Notes under the pieces: generated by a model
What the model was told of the DNA's origin: nothing
The model's input: only the letters and a program-made list of their open reading frames with translations
Databases searched by the model: none
From: Siderastrea siderea
Lineage: Eukaryota; Cnidaria; Anthozoa; Scleractinia; Rhizangiidae
Assembly (NCBI GenBank): GCA_964030785.1
Contig: OZ034971.1
Location: forward strand, 33,145,304 to 33,209,303
Length of the DNA stretch: 64,000 nucleotides
Reading direction: 5' to 3'
Shown: in pieces, positions 55,376 through 64,000 of the stretch
Layout: every line of letters begins with the position of its first letter
Numbering within the stretch: position 1 is the stretch's first letter
Program-made: the position numbers and the translations under genes

Positions 55376-56173
55376 AAAAGTTACAAGAGGAGCGTTTCTA
55401 GCAGAAAATTCTCCAGAATTTGTACCTTTTCCAGCCAAAGCAGCCAATTTGATTATTAATTTTCCCCTTACTGTGTCCATTGAAAGCCAATGATCTTGCC
55501 AGCTCATCCAAAATGCCTAGTTGCCTCTATGTAACACGCAAGCTGATATATTTGACACACCAGCAGGTAACAGAAAGTAAAAGAAAATAAAAGAAAACAA
55601 TGCTGGGCCAGTATGTGAGGCTCCTATATTTGAAGTAATTCAAATTTTAGAAAATGAAATGAACTCAAAGCAAAATAATAATGTTGATGTTGTAGGGATA
55701 GAGTTTACTTGATATAAAATTATATATGATTCCGTCTCTGGCCAGGGGCCCGTTTCTCGAAAGTTCCGATAACTTTTCGGGCTCACAGCTATATTTTAAA
55801 ATTAAAATCTATAAAACGTTGACGTAGTTTTTAGCCCAAATATCAGCCCGATTTGTTTAATCAACTTAGAGTTTAATAATTCAGCTTTCAAAACCAACAA
55901 AATTTGAGTCTTTAATGTAAACATTGCGCGCACAAAATAGCTTTCTGGGCCCGAAAAGTTATCGGGACTTTCGAGAAACGGGCCCCACCTTTCCAAGCTT
56001 TCGTACTAGAAACTGTTAGTTCATATTTACAATCACTGACGAACATCTCACTAACTACTTGACGTCTGCTCAGGTTGTTCAAACGTCAGTCCATGTCAAC
56101 AACAACAGTCCTTGTCAGAACTACTGTCTTACGAACCATCACACCAGACAGACAACTGAAACTCCTGGTCGGT
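55376..56173. other. 3' flank of CapA copy 2; contains one MITE
   Basis: No gene. Contains the 55745-55986 MITE; the rest is AT-rich and unremarkable. Confidence 0.5.
55745..55986. repeat. MITE, ~240 bp, GGGCCCGTTTCTCGAAA ends
   Basis: GGGGCCCGTTTCTCGAAAG with TAACTTTTCGGGC is mirrored by GCCCGAAAAGTTATCGGG with CTTTCGAGAAACGGGCCCC. A second copy of the same family is at 58961. No coding content; the target duplication was not resolved. Confidence 0.85.
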
Positions 56174-56386
56174 TAACCCTTTAAGTTCCAAAAATGACCA
56201 ACATCAAATTTCTCCTCACAATATCAATACAAAATCAAAAGAACAGGTTATGAGAATGAATAAAATGATCACCAAGGGGAAATTGGTTTAATCCTTAAAC
56301 AAAATCTCCCAAATATTTCTGTAAAAATGTATGGAGATCAGTAAGGAGAATTTGTCTGTTAATATTGGGACTTAAAGGGTTCAAGC
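56174..56386. repeat. Short MITE-like repeat with AACCCTTTAAGT ends
   Basis: AACCCTTTAAGTTCC at the left and GGGACTTAAAGGGTT at the right are inverted. The interior (ATCAAATTTCTCCTCACAAT, ATGGAGATCAGTAAGGAGAA) matches a repeat I recall as common in anthozoan genomes. Confidence 0.65.
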
Positions 56387-57712
56387 CATTAACTGTATTG
56401 AATTAACGTATTACCTTATTCTCGAAAAGGGAAAGCTCTACAGTGGCTATGCTGTTTGGGTGACGGATAAGTCGATTGACGTCATAGTCCGCCTTTAAAG
56501 AAAAGTATAGGAGCATACTCGATAGTATTCAATACACAGTCTTGAAGCGAGGGCGCACTCTTCTTATCTCATTACTGACTACATCCTTGGACTGGAAAAG
56601 TCACGCCAGAAAACAGTGGAAAACATGCCTTTTTTAAACAAAAAGTTGGCCTGTATTCGGGGGCTTGTCTAATAAGATAATGAACAAATTATTACACTCA
56701 ATCTCTGGTAGGTAATCGGCATTGCCCGCCTCGGTTGCCTTGGCTCAATTTCGTGTAATAATTGCTGACTTTTTTTACAGCTGATAAGTGACCAGTATAA
56801 CGGTTTAACTCGCCCTTCTCTATTTTTGTGTCGAGTTGTAGAATACTAAGTTTTTGTCTCATTTTTCTGGTATTCGAAACGCACTTCGATGTATTTAAAC
56901 GCAGGCAGGTTGAGCTAACAGCTAACGCTAAACGGAATGACAATTTGGGAAGATCCAAGGGGTAATTAAAGGTAATGACTTTTAAGACACAGTCGATCCT
57001 ATTTTTACAAAACGGGTACCATTTGGGCAGGGCGGAGTCCCCCAGCGTATAACAGTGTAGTGTTTATGTGAATTTTGGTCTCTGGCTACCAACTGATCTG
57101 TCCGTAAGGAGATGTTGGACAGTATGTGCAGTTAGTTTCACTGAAATATGTGTATAACTGATGGACAAAGTTACGAGAAATAGATCGTTCATTTGTTGGT
57201 GTTATGACAGCGAGAAAATTGTCCGAAATTAAACTTACGTAGAAAGTCCGAAATGTGTCGAAAATTTGTCCGAAAAATTAAAGTACACCTCTTCAATATG
57301 TACACTTCTCTATTACGGATCGTTTGCTTGGTCCGATAGAGACCAAAAAATTGAATAATGAATGAGCTCTGCCCCTGTAATAAGGTCACCTCCGTTATAT
57401 GGACCGGTAGTGTAGCACCTCTCAAAAGCTTGTATATCATTGGACCGCTATATGTAGCAGCTCTATTGTTTTTACGCCTCATTCTTTGTTTCTTTTGTTT
57501 GTTCTATTGTTTAGCGGACTAATCGTGGAAGACCTTACAGCTGCTACATCGCCCATATGGACACTAAACTCTGTTCTTTCGGCATTCGAGGTAAACCTTC
57601 GACTATACGTGCAGTTTGCACTTGCCTTGGAGCATTCAATTGCTTACATGAAAATGCGTTTATTCAAGATTTTTTTAATGTTTGCAGTACATTAAAGCGT
57701 AGTTCTAACCTC
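56387..57712. other. No gene seen
   Basis: Short open frames occur on both strands (for example 56698-56958 and 57189-57482 minus, 57486-57695 plus) without recognisable protein features. Confidence 0.5.
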
Positions 57713-57800
57713 GAACTTTTCAATTACGCCGAACCTAACGCAAACGAGCAAAAAAACAGCTTTTGCTCATTTGCATTAGGTTAGGTGAAAAGTTCAACGT
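57713..57800. repeat. Imperfect hairpin, ~35-bp arms
   Basis: GAACTTTTCAATTACGCCG with AACCTAACGCAAACGAGC is mirrored by GCTCATTTGCATTAGGTTA and GGTGAAAAGTTC. Loop near 57755-57765. Could be a worn MITE. Confidence 0.6.
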
Positions 57801-57925
57801 TTAAGCTAGGCCTAAGGCAATATAAACCTAACGGTGCACAGTTATGAGTAGCTACTATTTAAGAATTGTAATTTAAAATTACTCTAATGTTTGCATGCAA
57901 GAAACTAAGGTAACATACACCTTAA

Positions 57926-58304
57926 AGAGGCATAGTCACGCTTTCTTAGTTCACTTTAAAAATAAAAAATATGTCCTAACATCAATGAACGCCCACAAAT
58001 AATGGTCTAGTTTTGTTACCAAAGACTATATTACTTCACTGAAACTATTTTCTGTCGTCTGTTGCTACAGATGGCACGGATGGAAATGGATTGCAATTTG
58101 AAAAATTAGGCTAAACTTTTCAAATTCTTTCAGCGTGTTGACGTTAAATCGGTATTAAATGGTCATGGTTTGTTTTCTCGTAATGAAATTAAGTTAATAT
58201 GTTCCTTTAAATGGTCACAATGTTGGGCATGGATAAAGTTAGCTACCGATAATTTTAGCACAGTTTTGACCAAAAATCTGCGAAATCCTCGTGACTATGC
58301 CCCT
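57926..58304. mobile_element. piggyBac-like MITE, 379 bp, TTAA target sites
   Basis: Ends AGAGGCATAGTCACG and CGTGACTATGCCCCT are inverted, with TTAA directly outside both (57922-57925 and 58305-58308). TTAA duplication is the hallmark of piggyBac-type insertion. No coding sequence. Confidence 0.75.
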
Positions 58305-58315
58305 TTAATGTGCGT

Positions 58316-58958
58316 GCTCACGAGTGAAAAGTAGTGGTGTAGTCGATCTCCCGACAGGGGGACACCTGTTGAAGTGGTCTGTTAGGGGAATTAGCTATCG
58401 CAGACCAACAACAAACTTAAATGACTTGTTTTCTTTTTCTAAGGCTTGACTGTTTAATTCAAACTGTTGAACTTTACAGTGCAGAGGCTAGCTTCGAATG
58501 ACAAGAATTTTCGCTCTCAATCTTAGCTAATCTTTTATCTTGACCCAGCGAGAACTGTCAATCTCATGTCAGTTACCTGTCAAACTCAAATTTAGGATAA
58601 CGCAATGCCTTGCGCCGTAGAACTATTGCGAAAGTACGCTTGCGCACGAAGGTGATTAGCATAAAAAGCTTCGACCAGTTACGCAGGTACAATATCTAGT
58701 TCTTCCTAAATTTTCAGCTTCGTTCTCAAGGTATCTGGTCAAAATAAAGCAAAAAGAGCAATATAAAATAACAAAGAACAATTCTATCGATTAAAATTAA
58801 ATTCAAGACACTCTACTTAAATACAAGTGAAATCGCAAGTTGAATATTATTACATAACAGCGAACTACAACAGTAATTTAAATTTAGCACAAGCTTCTTC
58901 TTCAAATCTAGGGTCCGCCTTTTTCAATAAATAAAAAGTGGACATGTGCAACAGTCCT
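58316..58958. other. No gene seen
   Basis: Intergenic sequence between two MITEs; no coding or structural signal. Confidence 0.5.
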
Positions 58959-58960
58959 GG

Positions 58961-59199
58961 GGCCCATTTCTCGAAACTCCCAATAACTTTCCGGGCCCGG
59001 TAAGTATTTTTTCGAGCTCATTTATTTGTCAGCTAAGGGTTATTGTTGGCGCAAACTCAGTAGTATGCTTCACGAAATTATAAATATTAAAATTTAGCTT
59101 TCAAAATCGATAACAGTTGTATAGCTATTCGAGAATATTGTGCACCTAAACTAGTTTTCTGGCCCGGAAAGTTGTCGGGAGTTTCGAGAAATGGGCCCT
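58961..59199. repeat. MITE, second copy of the GGGCCC family
   Basis: GGCCCATTTCTCGAAACTCC...CTTTCCGGGCC is mirrored by GGCCCGGAAAGTTGTCGGGA and GTTTCGAGAAATGGGCCC. Same family as 55745, with several substitutions. Confidence 0.85.
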
Positions 59200-59682
59200 T
59201 GGAGAGCAAAATTAACATTCGAAACGGAACTTGACATAGCACCGCTAACAATAGACGATTTGTCTTGTACAATACTTGTGAATTAAAGTTTGATAAGTTT
59301 CCCTTTAAAAACAAACCGACTAAAAAAGCAATTACAACAAGTAGTCCATGAGCCATTTTGTGAAAAGTGCCTAAAAATACATTTTCGTAGCACCCCCCAC
59401 GGGACATAGTTTCTTTGGTATCAATGTAAAGCTTAGGGTGCGCTGAATTGTAACTAATCTGTTTCCGGGCACAAAACCTGAGCATAAGCGAGAAAGTTGG
59501 GTGTTTTTCCGGAGGGGTGGGTGGGGAGAAATTTTGCCCCTTAAATCATAAAACACACAAATGAAGCACATCTTTCAATTTATTTGTCCATTTCAATTCA
59601 AATTTTAAGAAGATATCCATCTCACAACGAGAATTAAAATTATGAAGCTGTTACTCTTGTAACGGTTACCATGGCAACGGTT
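59200..59682. other. No gene seen
   Basis: Spacer up to the large palindrome. GTTACCATGGCAACGG at 59666 is a short dyad. Nothing else recognised. Confidence 0.45.
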
Positions 59683-61515
59683 GCTAAGGAATGTAATTAG
59701 AGAGCCTTTTGTCAGTTTTTCTAACCTTAGAAGCAAAATAAATGCATTTTTTCGACATAAACACTTGGGACAGCGAAATTTTTCTCCTAGTATAAGTTTT
59801 TCTTTTCTTTTTTTGCTCATGTCTGCCAACAAAGAAAAAAGAGATAATTTAGTACCTAGCAACAACTGTATACAGGTGCTAGTACATGTATGCATACCAC
59901 GGTTCAATTCGATAAGTTCACTGAATTCTGAATCTTAACTATATACACAATGGTTTTAATTTTCTTTAGTAGTAACCAAATCATGCTTTTACTGTTGTTT
60001 TTTATGGAACATGTGGCGAACAACATATCAACACCAAAAATATTGGAAGTGCTGTCTCGCTAACTTTGCCGTGAAGCACCAAATCAGTTGCTGTCAGAAA
60101 AGACGTCACTATGATCATCCTTGTCACTGTCATCAACTTCATTGTCTTCAGTGGATGTCTCATGTAGCCTGTTTAGATAGTGATCTCCACAGATGCATGT
60201 ATCACTACAGGGGAGTCTGGTCTTCCCACAGGAACATCGCTGTGTTTGGCATTGGCCTTTGCATCCACAGGACACCAACTCCATCACTGCATCAGGAGCG
60301 GGAGGCTGATCAGTCCAGTCCATCGTAAGTGTACCATCTCTTATGATCCAACCAGCTAAGCACCACTAAGATCGTGCACTGTAGGGTTAGCTTCTAATGC
60401 ATTTTTCCATACAAACGTCTGATAATTTGCTTAAGCGAGGGAACCGCTTGTTGTTGGTAGCTGATGTGACTATATTTCTTGATTGCAAAAGAGGGTATAG
60501 CGTAGGTCGTTCACACATTTTCCAGGCTTGTTGTAAAGGACACTCACTTTACATCATCTTGAGTTGCTGGCACCGTTTCCCCAAGAGACTGTCAGAGCAT
60601 GAAGACCTAGTAAACTTCTGAAAATGTCAGAACATCAGTAGTTTTGGAAGCCAATCCCCTCTTAGAGCAGCGCAGATTCGCGATGATGAAAGGATACTTA
60701 CAAACATACAAGGACAAGATACCATTGCTATTGAAGTCAGGTATCGCCTCACGTGCTACAAAGATTATGTACGCAGTGAAACACTGACTAGACTTGGAAC
60801 CGAAAATTGCGAACTTGAAGATGATTCAAATGCCGGTTATGAAATTGCTTTACAACCGTAAGTGAATTTGTGCGTGCTGAAATTATTATCGGAGCCAAGG
60901 CCCTGGGAATGTCACAACTCGTAGAAAGATACATTGACCTTTTATTAAAAGTGGAAGTCGCCCCCCAAACTACAGGTCATTGAAACTCAAAAACAGGCTC
61001 AGAAAAGCATTTGGTGACAACTTGTCATTTCAAGAGCCTGCAAATAAGAGTCAATCTGAACTAGTGTTGAAAGAGGGGTTCATCGTGGATAGTGTCAGTC
61101 CAACCGAGCCAAACTGCGGGGATTTCGGTTATGGCTAGCAAAACATCCTGGCTTACAAATTGACCAGCTTGCCTTCGCCAATTGCATAGCAGATATCAGA
61201 AAGGAATTTTGCGCCGAGAAGTATGAAAAATTACTTCAAAGTGAAGCGTTCAAATAGGTGTTCACAATGTATGAAGAGTTCTGCCACGAAAACAATGGCC
61301 CCATGAAGATTTTCTGGAACAGTTACCTTGACATGGTTGAGTTGATGCTGTGCTTCATTCGAGCAACAAGGGAATGAAACTGGAAACTGTATCTCAACTG
61401 TGTCAAGGACATGTTGCCATGGTTGTTTGCGTACAACCGTACCAATTATGACCGGTATTCGCCTGTGTACTTGTTGCATATGCTGAAGAAGACACCCACC
61501 CATGAAGGAAAGTGA
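59683..61515 (+). repeat. Left arm of a large imperfect palindrome
   Basis: This ~1.8-kb arm recurs as the reverse complement at about 62205-64000. Checkpoints: TGCTAAGGAATGTAATTAG here against the last bases of the window; the Cys-rich gene at 60084-60323; and CTTGTTGCATATGCTGAAGA near 61470 against 62220. The arms differ by substitutions and indels. The right arm leaves the window, so the full size is unknown. Confidence 0.85.
60084..60323 (-). pseudogene. Cys-rich (CxC/CRC-like) C-terminal fragment, left-arm copy
   Basis: 79 residues on the minus strand: DWTDQPPAPDAVMEL, then VSCGCKGQCQTQRCSCGKT and LPCSDTCICGDH, a tight cysteine array like zinc-binding CxC or tesmin-type motifs, ending in an acidic tail (DDSDKDD). 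I recall this array at the C-terminus of large uncharacterised proteins repeated in coral genomes. Here it lies on the opposite strand to the rest of that protein, so the locus has been rearranged. Confidence 0.6.
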
Positions 61516-62050
61516 AAGGAGAATCCACAAAGAAGGCAGCATGTTTCGCGTTCAGAAAGACGCAGAATGTGTAAAGCAGGTCATGGAAGTCATTAATATT
61601 GAAGACTGTAGAAATCCATTTGAAGAGTCCAAAGAATTAGTCTGAGTTCTGGCTTTGTTGCAATTAACACCATGAAGGAAGTTCTCCTCACAGCCAAAGA
61701 GAAAGCAAAGTCTGCTCTTTCCTCACTTGAGCACTGGACTAACTCAAAACCAACGCTACTCGGTTTTTTGACACACTTCCAAAATTGAAACTTGGAACTT
61801 TAAATGAGGCTGCAAAGAGAAAGTCTGTGATAATAAAAGGCAAAAATGTGGTACTTCATACCGATAGAAATCTGTGTGCTAGGCTGTTAGTCATCAGTCA
61901 AAGCCGCAAGACAATAGAATTGCTCGCTGGCAACAGGAGAAAACATATTAAAGTCCTAGATACGAAACTTACATTTTTAAGAAGGATTGCTCTTACATGT
62001 TTGACTGAAGCAGAGTTCAGCCATCTACTACACGTTGCATGGCTCTAAAG
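60600..62050 (+). pseudogene. Decayed multi-copy coral-type gene (central and C-terminal part)
   Basis: Translated pieces in several frames read as one family: DDERILTNIQGQDTIAIEVR and TCYKDYVRSETLTRL (60700-60800), FAFANCIAD-like and KEFCAEKYEKLL (61170-61240), YEEFCHENNGPMKIFWNSYL, DMVELMLCFIRATRE (61270-61375), LYLNCVKDMLPWLFAYNRTN (61385-61450) and VVLHTDRNLCARLLVISQSR (61785-61920). Many stops and shifts separate them. I know this protein family only as uncharacterised, high-copy predictions in corals, often with the Cys-rich array at the end; no function is assigned. Confidence 0.6.
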
Positions 62051-62796
62051 AAGCTACAACTTCAATTTCTTAACGAAAGGGTTCTACAGATCACACTCTG
62101 TGATGCGAAACAAAACATTCTGCGACAAAGTTTTTAACACAATAAGCCTTGCCCAGCGTTACAAACGAAGAAACTCGTCGCACTGCAGATCAATATTTCC
62201 GATCCTCAGGGTGGGTGTCTTCTTCAGCATATGCAACAAAGTACACAGGCAAATACCGGTCATAATTGATTTGATCGTACGCAAACCAACCATGGCAACA
62301 TGTCCTTGACACAGTTGAGATGCAGTTTCCAGTTTCCTTCTCTTGTTGCTCGAATAAAATTGTTCTAGAAAATTTTCATGGGGCCATTGTTTTCGTGGCA
62401 GAACTCTTCATACATTGTGAACACCTGTTTGAATGCTTCACTTTGAAGTAGTTTTTCATACCTCTCGATGCAAAATTCCTTTCTGATACCTGCTATGCAA
62501 TTGGCAAAGGCGAGCTAGTCAATTTCTGAGCCAGGATATTTTGCTAGCCATGACCGGAATCCCTGCAGTTTGGCTCGGTTGGACTGATACTTCCCATGAT
62601 GAACCCCTCTTTCTACGCTAGTTCAGATTGACTCTTATTTGCAGGCTGTCGAAATGATGAGTTGTCACCAAACACTTTTCGGAGCCTGTTTTTTGAGTTT
62701 CGAAGACCTGCAGTTTGGGACGTGAATTCCAACTTCTAATAAAAGATCAAGTATCTTTCTAGAAGTTGTGACATTTCCAGGGCCGTGGCTCCTATA

Positions 62797-62956
62797 AGAA
62801 TTTCAGCATGCACAACCAGTGCAGTGTTTCACTGCACACATAATCTTTGTAGCACGTGAGGCGATACCTGAATTCAAGAATTTCAGAATGCACAAACAGT
62901 GCAGTGTTTCACTGCGCACATAATCTTTGTAGCACGCGAGGCGATACCTGAATTCA
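62797..62956. repeat. 80-bp tandem duplication inside the right arm
   Basis: Two adjacent copies running from AAGAATTTCAG through CAGTGCAGTGTTTCACTGC and CACATAATCTTTGTAGCAC to GATACCTGAATTCAA, differing at about four bases. Absent from the left arm, so it arose after the arms formed. Confidence 0.85.
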
Positions 62957-63369
62957 ATAGCAATGGTATCTTGACCTTGTATTGTATGTTGGTGAGTATC
63001 CTTTCATCATTGAAAATCTGGGCTGCTCTAAGAGAGGATTGGCTTCCAAAATCACTCAATTTCTGACATTTTCAGAAGTTTACTAGGTCTTCATGTTCTG
63101 ACAGTCTCTTGGAGAAATGGTGCCAGCAACTCAAGATGATGTAAAGTGAGTAGAAAAATTGGAAAATGTGTGAATGACCTACGCTATACCCTCTTTTGCA
63201 ATCAAAAAATATAGTCACATCAGCTACCACCAATAAGAGGTGCCCTCGCTAAAAGCGTCCAGCAAGCAAATTATCAGACGTTTGTATGGAAGAATGCATT
63301 AGAAGCTAACCCTACAGTGCATGATCTTAGTGGTGCTCTGCTGGTTGGATCGTAAGAGATTGTACACTT

Positions 63370-63605
63370 ACGATTGACTGGACCGATCAGCCTCCCGCTC
63401 CTTGTGATGGAGTTGGTGTCCTGTGGATTCGAAGGCCAATGCCAAACACAGCGATGTTCCTGTGGGAAGACCAGACTCCCTTGTAGTGATGCATGCATCT
63501 GTGGAGATCACTGTCTAAACAGGCTGCATGACACATACTGAAGACAATGAAGTTGATGATAGTGACAATGATGATGATGGTGATGTCTTTTTTGACGGCA
63601 ACTGA
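63370..63605 (+). pseudogene. Cys-rich C-terminal fragment, right-arm copy
   Basis: Same gene as 60084-60323: VMELVSCG, then GQCQTQRCSCGKTRLPCSDA and CICGDHCLNRL, with one frame change before VMEL and a stop (TGA) after the DTY that replaces the acidic tail start. One array cysteine (GCKG in the left copy) reads as Phe here. Confidence 0.6.
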
Positions 63606-64000
63606 TTTGGTGCTTCACGGCAAAGTAAGAGTGACAGCACTTCCAGTATTTTTGATGTTGTTCGCCACATGTTCCAGAAGAACAACAGCAAAAGCATTAT
63701 TTAGTTTTTACTAGTGAAAATTAAATACAGTGTGTATATAGTTAAGATTCGGAATTGAATGAACTTATCAAATTGAACCGTGGTATGCATACATGTACTA
63801 GCACCTGTATACAGTTGTTGCTAGGGTACTAAATTATCTCTTTTATCTTTGTTGGCACAATTATGAGCAAAAAAAGAAAAGAAAAAATATTCTAGAAGAA
63901 AATTTCGCTGTCCCAAGTGCTTATGTCGAAAAAGTGTATTTATTATTCTTTTTAGATAAAAAGAAACTGACAAAAGTCTTTCTAATTACACTCCATAGCA

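Larger units (their letters stand above)
62205..64000 (-). repeat. Right arm of the large palindrome (continues beyond window)
   Basis: Reverse complement of the left arm. It holds minus-strand copies of the decayed gene (62205-63100) and a plus-strand copy of the Cys-rich fragment (~63370-63605). The ~690-bp spacer 61516-62204 is unpaired. This arm has an extra ~80-bp tandem duplication that the left arm lacks. Confidence 0.85.

Noticed and set aside
57486..57784. Two overlapping plus-strand frames near the 57.7-kb hairpin
   Set aside because: Short, no conserved motifs, and they run into the hairpin repeat.

Overview
This window looks like nuclear DNA of a cnidarian, most likely an anthozoan and possibly a stony coral. 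The evidence is an intron-bearing pair of CapA/PgsA-like (poly-gamma-glutamate, PGA_cap) genes, a bacterial-type family known to have been acquired by cnidarians, embedded in a dense mix of transposons typical of anthozoan genomes: a Polinton/Maverick, Penelope-like elements, a DIRS-like element, an L1/Tx1-like LINE, a hAT element, several MITEs and a tRNA-derived SINE. The species call is inference.

Layout. (1) 1-7.8 kb is a DNA transposon cut by the left window edge. Its long inverted repeats are built of ~21-bp tandem units. They flank two convergent genes: a five-exon gene with a SAM-like domain, a zinc-finger-like motif and a complete HECT ubiquitin-ligase domain (+), and a one-exon transposase with SAM-like, helix-turn-helix and DDE integrase-core domains (-). 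(2) 7.8-13.26 kb holds a SAP-like gene fragment, a 1.6-kb hAT element with 5-bp target duplication (TSD), and two MITE-like elements, one with hairpin ends and a 9-bp TSD. (3) 13,265-29,646 is a complete 16.4-kb Polinton with TGAAC TSD and palindromic terminal repeats. It carries DNA polymerase B, integrase, zinc-ribbon protein, PLA2-like protein, adenain-like protease, a small hydrophobic virion-type protein, major capsid protein, penton-like protein, a PPxY-bearing acidic protein, packaging ATPase, a collagen/tail-fibre-like protein and accessory genes. Core enzymes and capsid genes are open; several others carry single in-frame stops or frameshifts, so this copy is young but decaying. (4) 29.7-31.7 kb is a rearranged Penelope-like element with inverted ends carrying hammerhead-ribozyme-like motifs. 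(5) 33.0-55.4 kb holds two tandem CapA/PgsA-like genes with the same exon plan. The first (exons 32,974-42,358) is open, with a DIRS fragment and a 32-bp minisatellite in its first intron. The second (43.5-55.4 kb) has stops in its first two exons and a full-length 5.36-kb LINE in an intron. (6) 55.4-59.7 kb is gene-poor with MITEs. (7) 59.7-64.0 kb is a large imperfect palindrome carrying decayed copies of a cysteine-rich multi-domain gene, running off the right edge.

How the parts work together. The Polinton encodes its own replication (protein-primed polymerase), integration (integrase) and a virion-like morphogenesis set (capsid, penton, protease, ATPase, fibre). The first transposon pairs an integrase with a ubiquitin ligase, both starting with related SAM-like domains, which suggests physical association. 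The only host-type genes recognised are the CapA/PgsA pair, likely linked to poly-gamma-glutamate, which in cnidarians is found in stinging capsules. Splice sites and joined exons were read by eye from GT/AG signals and phase and have not been tested against transcripts.
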